From NCBI GenBank assembly GCA_035555975.1, contig DATMFV010000134.1, forward strand, positions 8,304-72,303: a stretch of 64,000 bases of DNA, given 5' to 3'. The first letter of the stretch is position 1, and each line of letters starts with the position of its first letter. The stretch comes from DATMFV01 sp035555975 (GTDB lineage: Bacteria; Verrucomicrobiota; Verrucomicrobiia; Chthoniobacterales; Chthoniobacteraceae). This document shows, in pieces, positions 16,913 to 25,847 of the stretch. A program made the position numbers and the translations under genes. The notes beneath the pieces were generated by a model. That model saw nothing but the letters and a program-made list of their open reading frames with translations, was not told the DNA's origin and searched no databases.

Positions 16913-18079
16913 ATGGCTACGCGCACTTCACCACTCATCTACCTCGATAACAACGCGACCACACAGGTCGATCCCGCCGTTGTCGAAGCGATGATGCCGT
17001 ACCTGACCGAACGTTACGGCAACCCGTCGAGCGCGTACCGTTTCGGGAGCGATGTCACCAAGGCGGTCCGCCAGGCGCGGGAATCGGTCGCGGCGCTGCT
17101 CGGGTGCGAACCGGGGGAGATCCTTTTCACCAGTTGCGGCACGGAGTCCAACAACAGCGCCATCGCTTCCGCGCTCGGGATCGATCCCGACCGCCAGCAG
17201 GTCATCTCCACCACCGTCGAACATAGCGCGATCCTCAAACAGGGCGAATCGCTCGCCAAGCGCGGCTACGAGATCACCCTTCTCGGGGTCGACGAACAGG
17301 GGCAGCTCGACCTCGCCGAACTTGAAAAAACGATCCGGCCCGATACCGCCATCGTCTCCACCATGTGGGCGAACAACGAGACGGGCGTCCTTTTTCCGAT
17401 CGACGAAATCGCGGAAATCGTCCGCTCCAAAGGAACTTTTTTCCATACCGACGCCGTGCAGGCGATCGGGAAAGTCCCGATCGACCTGAGCCGGTCAAAG
17501 ATCCAGTTTTTGAGCCTCTCCGGGCATAAACTCCACTGTCCCAAGGGGATCGGCGTCCTCTACATCAACCGGCGCACCCGGTTCAACCCGTTCATCATCG
17601 GCGGCAGCCAGGAGGAAGGCCGGCGCGGCGGGACCGAGAACGTCCCATACATCGTCGCGCTCGGCAAAGCGGCCGAGATCGCCGCCTCCGCGCTGGCGCA
17701 CGAAAACGACTTTGTCCGCTCGTTGCGCGACGAGTTTGAGCGCGGCGTCCTCGAAACCATTCCCGGCACGCGGATCAACGGCGACCGCGAAGCCCGCCTC
17801 CCCAACACCAGCAACCTCTCCTTTGAAGGGGTCGAAAGCGACGGGGCGCTGATGCTCCTCGACCGCGCCGGGATCTGCTGTTCCGCCGGGTCGGCCTGTA
17901 CGGCCGGGTCGGTCCACCCATCGCACGTCCTGCGCGCCATGGGGTTGAGCAACGAAGCGGCCCGCAGCAGCCTGCGCTTCTCCTTCTCGCGCTTCAACAC
18001 GAGGGAGGAAGTCGTCCACGTCCTCTCCGTCCTGCCCGGCATCGTGGAAAAGCTCCGCTCCGCCACGGTCGGGGCGTAG
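16913..18079 (+). CDS. nifS: cysteine desulfurase, NifS/IscS type
   Basis: A 388-residue class V PLP aminotransferase-fold enzyme that removes sulfur from cysteine for iron-sulfur cluster or tRNA thiolation pathways. Visible motifs are IYLDNNATTQVDPAVVEAMM at the start, TSCGTESNNSAIASAL, EHSAILK, HTDAVQAIGKVPIDL, the PLP-lysine region SLSGHKLHCPKGIG, GGSQEEGRRGGTENVPYIVA, and the active-site cysteine loop CCSAGSACTAGSVHPSHVL. The catalytic cysteine loop follows the IscS/NifS group rather than SufS. The ATG at 16913 is chosen because the conserved domain begins eight residues later. No IscU or SufB genes are adjacent, so it appears to be a stand-alone housekeeping gene. Confidence 0.95.
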   Translation: MATRTSPLIYLDNNATTQVDPAVVEAMMPYLTERYGNPSSAYRFGSDVTKAVRQARESVAALLGCEPGEILFTSCGTESNNSAIASALGIDPDRQQVISTTVEHSAILKQGESLAKRGYEITLLGVDEQGQLDLAELEKTIRPDTAIVSTMWANNETGVLFPIDEIAEIVRSKGTFFHTDAVQAIGKVPIDLSRSKIQFLSLSGHKLHCPKGIGVLYINRRTRFNPFIIGGSQEEGRRGGTENVPYIVALGKAAEIAASALAHENDFVRSLRDEFERGVLETIPGTRINGDREARLPNTSNLSFEGVESDGALMLLDRAGICCSAGSACTAGSVHPSHVLRAMGLSNEAARSSLRFSFSRFNTREEVVHVLSVLPGIVEKLRSATVGA

Positions 18080-18214
18080 CCGCGCGGAGGCCCGCCTCCC
18101 GCGCCCAACGGTGCGTTGGACTCCGGTCCGCGAAGCCGGAAAGCTTGACGCCACCGCCGCTTCTGGCCCAGAAAAGGGAGGTGCCGTTCACTGACGGCAT
18201 CGTCGGCACGGACG

Positions 18215-18955
18215 TTGACCAACCCAGCCACTTTGGGCAACCCTGATCGTCAAAGGAAGAGAACGCGGGGGGCCTCCTTCCCGTTTGTCCCTGTCTTGCT
18301 CCCGCCGTCTCCCTTTCGAGCCGATCGCAGCGCGTTTGCGACCGGTCCGGCTGGCGGTTTTACCCTGGCCGAGTTGCTTACCGTCATCGTGATCGCCTCG
18401 CTTCTGCTGGCCGCCACCGTCCCGGCGCTCGAAGGGATCACCTCCTCCACCCGGCATACCGCCGGGCTGAGACTCCTTTCCGGCTTGCTGGAGGAAGCCC
18501 GCGCGCGTGCCATCGCCGAATACGCCACCGTCTACGTGGTGCTGGACAATCCTACCCCCGACCGGCCCCATGCCGCGCTGGCCCTCTATCGCGAGCCGGA
18601 AAGCGGCACCGGCCTGCCCGAAGCGCTCTCCCCGTGGCACCCGCTGCCCGGCAACATCACTTTCCACCACTCCACAGGCGAGGGGAGTCCCTCCTCCCTG
18701 TTCAATGCCCCGGCATCGGTCCGACCGACCCGCACCTTCCCGCTCGCCCGGGAGGAGACGCCCCGGGAGTTGCCCTACCTCGCGTTTGGCCCGACCGGCG
18801 AAGTCACCGCGCCGACCCGCTCCGCTTATGCGCGGATCCTCCTCGCCCATCGCGCCGCCAGCGACCCGGCGGCTCCGATCACCGCTCTCGAAGCCTTCAA
18901 CATCTCCCTCTTCACCGGGCGGGCCTCCTACGAAACCGTCCCCCTGCCTCCGTGA
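18215..18955 (+). CDS. pseudopilin, GspH-like / Verru_Chthon cassette D-like
   Basis: A prepilin-type protein, 246 residues from the TTG at 18215. The processing site is GPAGGFTLAELLTVIVIASL, followed by an Ala/Leu membrane helix and STRHTAGLRLLSGLLEEARA, typical of minor pseudopilins. The leader from 18215 is unusually long; an in-frame TTG at 18296 would leave about 21 residues and is an equally good start. It is first of three overlapping pseudopilin genes in the same order and sizes as the D, B and C members of the Verru_Chthon cassette family known from Verrucomicrobium and Chthoniobacter. Its stop overlaps the next start (GTGA). Confidence 0.82.
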   Translation: MTNPATLGNPDRQRKRTRGASFPFVPVLLPPSPFRADRSAFATGPAGGFTLAELLTVIVIASLLLAATVPALEGITSSTRHTAGLRLLSGLLEEARARAIAEYATVYVVLDNPTPDRPHAALALYREPESGTGLPEALSPWHPLPGNITFHHSTGEGSPSSLFNAPASVRPTRTFPLAREETPRELPYLAFGPTGEVTAPTRSAYARILLAHRAASDPAAPITALEAFNISLFTGRASYETVPLPP

Positions 18956-19452
18956 AAACGCCGGTCCGCCCCTTCCGTCGTCGCATCGCCTCCGGCTTCA
19001 CCCTCATGGAAGTCGTCACCGCGCTCGGCATCTTTTCGCTTTGCGCCGTCTCTCTGCTGGCGCTGATCTCGTTTGCTCTGGAAGGTGTCGCGACTTCCTC
19101 CACCGAAAACGAGGCGATGCACCTCGCCTCCAGCGTCTTTGCCACCCTCAAGGCCACCCCGTTCCGGGAAGTCGACTGCTTTGGCACCGTCGTCGACCTC
19201 TCCACCGCCGGGACGCAAGCCGATGCGCCGCCGCTCCTCCTTTACGCCCATTTTCCTGCGGACGCCCTCCCGGTCATCACGCCGGAACCGGAAACCGATG
19301 CCATCGGCTACCGGCTGGAACTCCGGTTTGAGCCGATCACCCTCCCGCCCGCCTCCGCGGCCACGGCCAACCGCGTCAGCCTGACCGTCCGACCGCTCCA
19401 TGGCCCGGAAAAACAGGCCGTCTTCTTCCAGACCATCATCGCCGATCTGTGA
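18952..19452 (+). CDS. pseudopilin, PilV/GspI-like / Verru_Chthon cassette B-like
   Basis: A 166-residue prepilin-type protein beginning at GTG 18952 in a 4-bp overlap with the previous gene. The short basic leader ends at ASGFTLMEVVTALGIFSLCA, with Phe at +1 and Glu at +5. A helix and TENEAMHLASSVFATLKATP follow, which is the typical PilV/GspI layout. The C-terminal half ends LTVRPLHGPEKQAVFFQTII. It should be processed by a prepilin peptidase and assemble in the tip of a pseudopilus with its two neighbours. Its stop overlaps the next gene by GTGA. Confidence 0.85.
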   Translation: MKTPVRPFRRRIASGFTLMEVVTALGIFSLCAVSLLALISFALEGVATSSTENEAMHLASSVFATLKATPFREVDCFGTVVDLSTAGTQADAPPLLLYAHFPADALPVITPEPETDAIGYRLELRFEPITLPPASAATANRVSLTVRPLHGPEKQAVFFQTIIADL

Positions 19453-20303
19453 GCCGCCCGCGTCTTTTTCACTCCCGGCACGGGTTGACCCTTCTGGAAA
19501 TCCTGGTCGCCACGACCATTTCGGTCGTCGTCATCGGGTTGATCCTCCAGATGTTCGGCTCCATCTCCACCCTCTGGCGGCGTTCGGAGGAGCGGATCGA
19601 TACCGAACGGGAAGCCCGCGCCGCGCTTGACCGCATCCGGCGTGATCTCGAGCGGGTCGTCCGCGTTCCCGCCATCCCGTCGGGCGATCCGTCGCCGGAA
19701 GCGCTGCACCTCCGCGCGGCTCCGGAAGACCCGTCGCAGCCCGGGGCCTTCGAGGAACTCGAAGCGCTGGTTTTCCTTTCCAATCAAGGCGAAAGCGACC
19801 TCTGCTCGGTCGCCTACCGGTGCGTCTGGGACACTGCGTCGCGCTCCTACCTCCTGGTCCGTTCGCTGCGGGACAGCAACGCCACCCTCGCCGATCTGCT
19901 CGACGACTCCCCGACCGCATCCGATGAAGAAGCCGGTGCACCCGCCGCCGCCGCTTCCGCCAGTCTCGCTCCGGGCGAAGAACCGCTCGCCCGCTACGTC
20001 TGGAATCTCACCTTCCGCCCCGTGGTCGATGGCATCGCCACCACCGCTTCCACCGGGGCCGCCTACCACGACCCGCTCCCCTCCGCGATCGAAATCCGCT
20101 TCAACGCGCTCGGCTCGCTCGCCGTCGAAAAGCTCAAAGATTTCCCGATCACCGAAGAAACCTGGAAAACCGCCGACGATCCCCTCTACCTCCGCCTGAT
20201 CGCTCCCCACGCCCGCGCCTACCTGCTGCGCATCCCGCTCCGCGCGGGGCAGCAGGGAGGTTCCGGCAGCCCGCTTCACGACACCAGCATCAACCAACCG
20301 TAA
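19449..20303 (+). CDS. pseudopilin, GspJ-like / Verru_Chthon cassette C-like
   Basis: A 284-residue prepilin-type protein starting at GTG 19449 in a 4-bp overlap. The signal HGLTLLEILVATTISVVVIG is followed by LQMFGSISTLWRRSEERIDT and EREARAALDRIRRDLERVVR, a long helix characteristic of PulJ/GspJ and of Verru_Chthon protein C. The rest is a globular beta-rich domain with a Ser/Ala-rich insert near residue 165. It is the third of three coupled pseudopilin genes. The large protein A expected in a complete Verru_Chthon cassette is absent: the gene that follows is convergent and overlaps this 3' end by 28 bp. Confidence 0.85.
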   Translation: MSRPRLFHSRHGLTLLEILVATTISVVVIGLILQMFGSISTLWRRSEERIDTEREARAALDRIRRDLERVVRVPAIPSGDPSPEALHLRAAPEDPSQPGAFEELEALVFLSNQGESDLCSVAYRCVWDTASRSYLLVRSLRDSNATLADLLDDSPTASDEEAGAPAAAASASLAPGEEPLARYVWNLTFRPVVDGIATTASTGAAYHDPLPSAIEIRFNALGSLAVEKLKDFPITEETWKTADDPLYLRLIAPHARAYLLRIPLRAGQQGGSGSPLHDTSINQP

Positions 20304-23116
20304 TTGTCCGGGTGGTACGACCCGAGACAGGTACGCGGGACGCCCGCCTTCCTCTCCACCCAGCTCGCCGAAGCGCCCGATGCCCAGAAACATTGCACGT
20401 TGATCCGCAGCCGACACGGGTCGACATTGCGCGGGCCAAGATCCTCCCACGCAATGGCGAACAGAAGACTCCACCGGTCTTGCGTTTCACCGGCTTCCAG
20501 CGTCCAGCCGCTTTCCACGCGCTCCCCCACCCGTTCGCTGTAACGACGGCCCGGACGCAGGGCGGTATAGTGAACGCCGGGCCACAAACGGCGCGGTTCC
20601 ACCGACACGGAAACCTTTTCCACACGGCCCGCCGGTGTTTCCAGGCAGGGGACCACCACGCGCACCAGAAGATGGCTGTCATCCCAGGCCACCTGCCAGA
20701 ACAACCCCTCGGTAGCCATCTTTGATACACCCGCCGGTTCATGGAAAGCGATCCGCCCCGCCTCTTCCATCTCCCGGCCGGAAACGCGGGAAGCCTCCAC
20801 CCGCCTTCCTTCGGGCCGGAGCCCCGTCAACTCGGGAAACAACGCCGCCCCGCGCTCCACCTCCCGGTCCACCCTTGGAAAATCGTCTCTCAACAACGCC
20901 TCGAGCCGCCCGATCCTCCACTCCAGCTTTTCGACATGGTAGCGATACCCTTCGGCCTCCGAATGAAACCCGAGGCGGGAATCCCCCCGGCAAAGCGTGA
21001 TCAACTCCCCGCAACGCACCTTCTCCTCCTCCACGATTTCCCGCATCATCTCCAGCAAGCGCTTCTGTTCGGCCCGGTTGGCCTCCGGCAGACGATCGCG
21101 CAGGACGTAAAACCGCAAAAACGCGTGCGCACTCGCCAGTTGCAGGCCCAAGGCTTCACAAACCCCGATCTCCCGCCATCGCTCCGAACCGGCAGGCACC
21201 CTGCCCCGGAGCGGCGCCAGCTTTCCAACCCCTTTGCGCCATTCCTTGCACATGAAGCCGGTCATCTCCAGCATCTCCTCCACGGTATGGTATTGACCGA
21301 TCAATTCTCCGTAACGATCGCCGCTCGGAGGGTAGCCAAGCTTCCAGCTCGGGGCGATCATCCGGTCCACCGGGTAGAGATGCAGCGGCCAGACAATGGC
21401 ATCGTGCACCGGTCCGAAATGCGAAAAACTCAAATGCCGCGGAAACATCGCATACGCCGCCTGAAAATGGCCCCACGCTTCCCTGACGGTTGCAGCCATG
21501 CCCGCCCCCCAAAAACCACGCGCCAGAGAGGTCAAGAATGCCTCCTCACTCTCCGGAAACTGGGCAAAGGAAAGCTCCCCGGCGGCCCGCGTCATCAGCG
21601 AAGGGTAGTTACCGAAGTACCAGCATTGCATCACACCATGAACCGAAAGCTGCTGCATCGCCGCATACTTCCGGTAAAGGTGCCCCGGCACCGGCACAAA
21701 GGGCACGGTCGCCACCTCATGGGAACAGCCGACCTGCAACTTCGCGCCCATTCGCGCTCCCTGCCGCATCCGGATGTCAGCCACCTTCTCAAACAAGCTG
21801 CTCGGGCCGATGTAAGCCAGGGAGTAATCGTGTACCGTAAAGTAACGCCTGTACCGTTCTGCTTTGCCCGAGGATTCGAAATTGAGCTGAAGCGTTACCC
21901 CGGCGGGGATCTTCGTCGCGAGCGCTTCCAGCGCCGTCCGAACCGCTTCTTCTGCCATTCCGGTCCCGGGTGCTTCAAGGCTCGGAACATACAGCCACGA
22001 GATCAACTCCGCCCGGGGGTTGACGGCGCTCATCCCGCGCTCCAGCGCCTCCAGCATCTCCTTGAAAACCTCGCCCGGTTCCCGCCCGGCACAACGGGGG
22101 CAACGGTTGGAGAAAAAGGTGGATAGGGAACTATAGCAATGCGTTGGCCGTTCCCCCAGGTTGATCATGATCAGGCCGCCCAGCTCCGGCACCGCTTCAA
22201 AGAGCGAACGTGAAGCTTCCTCCAGATAACTTTGTGCCTTCGGGCTGCCGGTGCAGAAATAGTGTTGGTCGATCCCGTCAATCGTCAAGGCTCCCCCCAG
22301 CAATTCGGGGTGATTTTCCGCGATCCCCTCCGGCGGTGTGTTATGGTCAGCCTTCCCGAACCCGCGCGGCTCAATGCAGAACGGGAAGATGCGGATGCCG
22401 TAACGCGCACATTTTTCCACCGTCCGCCGCAGCTTTTCCAGGCGACGCCGCCTCGCCTCTCCCTTGTTGGGAAAAAGCGCGGTATCACAGACGTCGGCAA
22501 ACCGGATCGTCAGCCACAACCCGTTGATGCCATCCGCCGCAAGGCGATCGAGGTAGGCATCAGGGTAGTAATCGACCTCGTCCGCCAGTTCATCCCGGTT
22601 GAGCGGAGGACGCTGGATCGGCCCGAAATAACAACGTGAAAGACGCGTCCTGATGATCGGCTTTCGTTCGCACGCTCCCAGCTTCAGAAAAGGACCGTCC
22701 GCGCCCGCCAACTGATCCTCGATCCAGTAAACCGCCCGGCGGAGTCCCTCCAGATCTTCGCCGTCAACTTCCGCCCCTTCCCTTCCAACCACCACCCGCC
22801 AGCTTTCCGGCCCCTGAAGCGGAGCCAGCCGAAACGTCACCGGGTAGCCACCCCCCACGAGCAGGCCCGTCGAAGAAAAAAAGCGTTCCAAACGATCCAC
22901 GGCGCTCTCCAAAAGGCCGCGAGGATCATCCGCCTCCCATTTCAGTGCCACGCCCTCCTTGAGCGATATCTCCCCTTTGCGCGGGGTTCGCCTTTGCCAG
23001 TCCACCTCCCGCCGTTCCCACTCCCGAAGTTCCTTCTCAAATCGCCAGTCGCTTCGGGAGGGCTGCGGCGGTTCAGGCAAGACATCCGATTGCGTCGGAA
23101 AAACAGAGGTCGTCAT
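20276..23116 (-). CDS. large GH20-like glycoside hydrolase-type protein
   Basis: A 946-residue protein without a clear signal peptide. The region near residue 95 (GYPVTFRLAPLQGPESWRVV, VDGEDLEGLRRAVYWIEDQL) looks like the GH20b/alpha-glucuronidase N-terminal domain. A TIM-barrel-like domain follows: DYYPDAYLDRLAADGINGLW, CARYGIRIFPFCIEPRGFGK, GLIMINLGERPTHCYSSL and CPRCAGREPGEVFKEMLEAL. Later parts include QVGCSHEVATVPFVPVPGHL and a helical region. The last 150 residues resemble a CBM9-like beta-sandwich (FWQVAWDDSHLLVRVVVPCL, WSLLFAIAWEDLGP). A hexosaminidase-related function is likely but substrate and catalytic residues are not certain. It is the last gene of the second glycan cluster, starting 10 bp after the SGNH gene; the ATG at 23116 is chosen over upstream codons that overlap that gene. 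Confidence 0.8.
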   Translation of the reverse strand: MTTSVFPTQSDVLPEPPQPSRSDWRFEKELREWERREVDWQRRTPRKGEISLKEGVALKWEADDPRGLLESAVDRLERFFSSTGLLVGGGYPVTFRLAPLQGPESWRVVVGREGAEVDGEDLEGLRRAVYWIEDQLAGADGPFLKLGACERKPIIRTRLSRCYFGPIQRPPLNRDELADEVDYYPDAYLDRLAADGINGLWLTIRFADVCDTALFPNKGEARRRRLEKLRRTVEKCARYGIRIFPFCIEPRGFGKADHNTPPEGIAENHPELLGGALTIDGIDQHYFCTGSPKAQSYLEEASRSLFEAVPELGGLIMINLGERPTHCYSSLSTFFSNRCPRCAGREPGEVFKEMLEALERGMSAVNPRAELISWLYVPSLEAPGTGMAEEAVRTALEALATKIPAGVTLQLNFESSGKAERYRRYFTVHDYSLAYIGPSSLFEKVADIRMRQGARMGAKLQVGCSHEVATVPFVPVPGHLYRKYAAMQQLSVHGVMQCWYFGNYPSLMTRAAGELSFAQFPESEEAFLTSLARGFWGAGMAATVREAWGHFQAAYAMFPRHLSFSHFGPVHDAIVWPLHLYPVDRMIAPSWKLGYPPSGDRYGELIGQYHTVEEMLEMTGFMCKEWRKGVGKLAPLRGRVPAGSERWREIGVCEALGLQLASAHAFLRFYVLRDRLPEANRAEQKRLLEMMREIVEEEKVRCGELITLCRGDSRLGFHSEAEGYRYHVEKLEWRIGRLEALLRDDFPRVDREVERGAALFPELTGLRPEGRRVEASRVSGREMEEAGRIAFHEPAGVSKMATEGLFWQVAWDDSHLLVRVVVPCLETPAGRVEKVSVSVEPRRLWPGVHYTALRPGRRYSERVGERVESGWTLEAGETQDRWSLLFAIAWEDLGPRNVDPCRLRINVQCFWASGASASWVERKAGVPRTCLGSYHPDNYGWLMLVS

Positions 23117-23126
23117 CGGGGTTGTT

Positions 23127-24290
23127 TTACCTGTTGGAATTTTCAAGACCGGAGCGAATCTCTCCCCCTGCAACCAGATGGGCCATCCAATGAAAGACCG
23201 CTTCCGCGATCGCCTCATAGCCGCTTTGTCGGGGGTGCAGGGCATTTCTGCCGCCATACTCGTTCCGTGGATAGTGCTCCCCGGGGTCAAAGTCGAGATG
23301 GGCAGGAATCACGTCAATACGTTCAGCCCACCGTCCGTCAAACGCCTTCAACAGACGCTCCGAATAACGTTGCAACGCGCGGCGATACTGCCACTCCGTC
23401 ACGCCGTTCCCGTAATTGGTTCCAAAAGCGCTCTGATCCCCCGGAGGCGGCGGGATCACCACGCCGATGAAGCTTCCCGGAGCCGCTTCGCGAATCTTCG
23501 TTACCATGGCCGTGGCCCGTTCCATCAGGCCATCGAGCTTCTCATTCGAGAACTCCCCCGCCATCCCCATCAGGTCATTGACCCCCAGGAACAGCGTGAT
23601 CACCTCCGGGGCCTCACCGCCCTGCTGTTCTTTCAGATATCTGGCGAAGTCAAAATCACCCACGCCGCCCGGTCCATAGACAAACGGGCTTCCCGAAGCC
23701 GGTTCCGGTAAAAACGTGGAAGTATAGCTTTTCCAGCTCCATCCCGGTCGCCCTTCGTGCCGAATTTCGGGGTGGCCGCTCTTTGGCGTTTGCGTGCCGA
23801 CCGGGATGACCTTCACCGTGGGGAAGAATTCCGCCATCTGCCGGATCGCTGCGGAAATGTAGTTGCCGTTGGCTGTCAGGCTATCTCCAATCGCCAGCCA
23901 ACGGACGGTCCTGCTTTCCGTCAATGCGGCCGTCCCAACCGGCCAAATCTCGGCGACACGTTCCTCCAGCTTCTGAAAATCCGCGCCGCGATAAAGCGCG
24001 ATGCGCAGTTCCTTCGGGGTCGATTCTTTCTCTTCGGGTTGCCACAGAAAAAAATCGTTGTACTGCGCCCCCGGTCCCTTCTCGACGTCAAAAAGCAAGC
24101 TACCCCGTACCGGCGTATAGACCAGGTTCTCAAACCGGATGCGACACGGCCTTCCCTGTATCGTATAGATCCGCTGGGGAAGGAGCAAGGAAACGGGCGG
24201 TCGCTTTCCGCCTTCCGCAGTCTCCGCTTTGGCGAAGGCTGGCACCATGCAGAACAGGAGCCCCAAAAGAACCATTCCTGAGTTTTTCAT
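23127..24290 (-). CDS. SGNH/GDSL hydrolase family exported protein
   Basis: A 387-residue exported esterase-like protein with signal peptide (MVLLGLLFCMVPAFAKAE). An N-terminal beta-sandwich-like region of about 110 residues comes first, followed by an SGNH domain: block I WLAIGDSLTANGN (nucleophile Ser), block III FLGVNDLMG (Asn), and block V GRNALHPRQSGYEAIAEAV. Block V normally reads DxxH, but here Asn replaces the Asp (NALH), so the catalytic triad may be weakened or use another acid. Members remove acetyl or other esters from carbohydrates. The ATG at 24290 opens the signal peptide; an ATG at 24302 is an alternative. It lies between the GH20-like and PEP-CTERM genes on the minus strand. 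Confidence 0.85.
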   Translation of the reverse strand: MKNSGMVLLGLLFCMVPAFAKAETAEGGKRPPVSLLLPQRIYTIQGRPCRIRFENLVYTPVRGSLLFDVEKGPGAQYNDFFLWQPEEKESTPKELRIALYRGADFQKLEERVAEIWPVGTAALTESRTVRWLAIGDSLTANGNYISAAIRQMAEFFPTVKVIPVGTQTPKSGHPEIRHEGRPGWSWKSYTSTFLPEPASGSPFVYGPGGVGDFDFARYLKEQQGGEAPEVITLFLGVNDLMGMAGEFSNEKLDGLMERATAMVTKIREAAPGSFIGVVIPPPPGDQSAFGTNYGNGVTEWQYRRALQRYSERLLKAFDGRWAERIDVIPAHLDFDPGEHYPRNEYGGRNALHPRQSGYEAIAEAVFHWMAHLVAGGEIRSGLENSNR

Positions 24291-24342
24291 CGAAGAATCC
24301 ATGCCATAGCAGCGAATGCGTACCGAGAAAAAAGCCACGCCC

Positions 24343-25818
24343 TTACCGGGCCGCTTTCCTGCGACGCTTCCAAAAGATAGCGATCAGGCCGACGGCTCCG
24401 ACAAGACCGGCTACGGACGGCTCCGGAATCACGGTGACGGTCATCAAAATTTTTCCTGGCTCATCATAATCAAAATGAGCCTCAAACCCTTCAAATCCCG
24501 AACCGGCCACCAGACCGGAAACCAATCCGCTGGAGATCAGATTCTCCTCCGCGTCGTAAAAGGTAAAAAGCTGGTAAACGACGCCTTCCGCCAGTGAACC
24601 TGAAACATCGACCGCGATCCCGCCGGGAGCCAGAAGAAGATCTCCCGCCTCGTAATGATCAAAACGAAGGCTCTCACTCTGCCCCGAAGCATCCAGCCTG
24701 AAGACAAAGCGCGAGCCCTCTTCCATCTCAAGCAACCGGGCTTCTCCGCTCTGGACCCCGGAAATCGTCAATGTTTCCAACGCCGTCCCCAGCCCGCCGG
24801 GAGCCATTTTGCCTCCGCTTTTGACGGTGATCGCATGGCCATCCCCCAACCCGATACCGCCGCTGCCCCCCAGCGTACCGCCATTTTCCACCACCACCGC
24901 GCCGACCCCCAATCCCTGCTCCCCATTGACCAACAGATGCCCTCCGGAAATCACGGTTCCCCCTGTATAGTCATTTCCCGTACCGGAAAGAATCTGGACC
25001 GCAGAGCCGGTCTTCTCCAGGCGGACGAGCCCGGTGATCTTACCGCGAAAGAGAGGGTCTCCCTCCGGCGCTCCGGGATCGCCAGCGTTGCCGGTCAGCT
25101 TCAAAACTCCCGTATTGGTCCCGCCTCCGTTACGGATCTTTCCTTCACTACCCGTTTCGTCGTTTAACGTGGCGACCGTGACCGTGCCTCCTTCCAGATT
25201 CATACCGGAAGAAGCGCCACTCAGAGTACTCTTGAAAAGCACGTTGCCCAGATGAACGATCGTATTCGCATCGGCTCCATTTTTAATCTGAAAGTACGAC
25301 GATGCACCACTCAAAACCGTATTTCCGGAAATTTGCAGTGTGACGTCTTTCTGCGTTGCCTGGCGAGTGTCCAACACCAGCGAACCTCCGCCAAGATACA
25401 GGTTGGCGGCGGAAATCGTCAACCGGACGCCGGTAGTTCGACTTCTTATCTGGTAGGAGCCTGTTGCGATTTCGAAGTTTTGAGCGATGGCCAACGTCTG
25501 GGAGGCAGCATAAGGTTGAATATAGACAATATTGCTGGTGGTCTTTTTGAAATGACGCACCGAGATATTCTGGTCAAGACGAACCAGGCTGGTCCCATAC
25601 GCTTCGGTTTCCGGGTTAAAGTACGATAGATCGAGAACATCATCATCCGCCCCCGGAGTCCCATCCGGGGTCCACGTCACCAGACTCCACCGATGACCGG
25701 TTGTCACATCTCCATCAGGCAACGCCCCTGTATATTCAATCGGGTCAGCCGCTTGAGCACTGATGGCAAACGCCACACAAAGCGAACCGGCGAGCAGGGG
25801 GATTTTCAGGGATTTCAT
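24343..25818 (-). CDS. PEP-CTERM protein with autotransporter-associated repeats
   Basis: A 491-residue exported protein. The signal peptide is MKSLKIPLLAGSLCVAFAIS plus AQAA. The body is a repetitive beta-solenoid with LYLGGGSLVLDTRQATQKDV, VISGGHLLVNGEQGLGVGAV, VVENGGTLGGSGGIGLGDG and ITVKSGGKMAPGGLG, the passenger-associated repeat pattern. It ends VTVIPEPSVAGLVGAVGLIA and KRRRKAAR, a PEP-CTERM anchor. It is a functional counterpart of the protein at 12905-14131, in an equivalent position of the second glycan cluster. Exosortase-dependent surface anchoring is known for the family; a structural or glycan-binding role is inferred. Confidence 0.9.
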   Translation of the reverse strand: MKSLKIPLLAGSLCVAFAISAQAADPIEYTGALPDGDVTTGHRWSLVTWTPDGTPGADDDVLDLSYFNPETEAYGTSLVRLDQNISVRHFKKTTSNIVYIQPYAASQTLAIAQNFEIATGSYQIRSRTTGVRLTISAANLYLGGGSLVLDTRQATQKDVTLQISGNTVLSGASSYFQIKNGADANTIVHLGNVLFKSTLSGASSGMNLEGGTVTVATLNDETGSEGKIRNGGGTNTGVLKLTGNAGDPGAPEGDPLFRGKITGLVRLEKTGSAVQILSGTGNDYTGGTVISGGHLLVNGEQGLGVGAVVVENGGTLGGSGGIGLGDGHAITVKSGGKMAPGGLGTALETLTISGVQSGEARLLEMEEGSRFVFRLDASGQSESLRFDHYEAGDLLLAPGGIAVDVSGSLAEGVVYQLFTFYDAEENLISSGLVSGLVAGSGFEGFEAHFDYDEPGKILMTVTVIPEPSVAGLVGAVGLIAIFWKRRRKAAR

Positions 25819-25847
25819 AAGCTTGGGTGTTTGACCAATGATCATGG

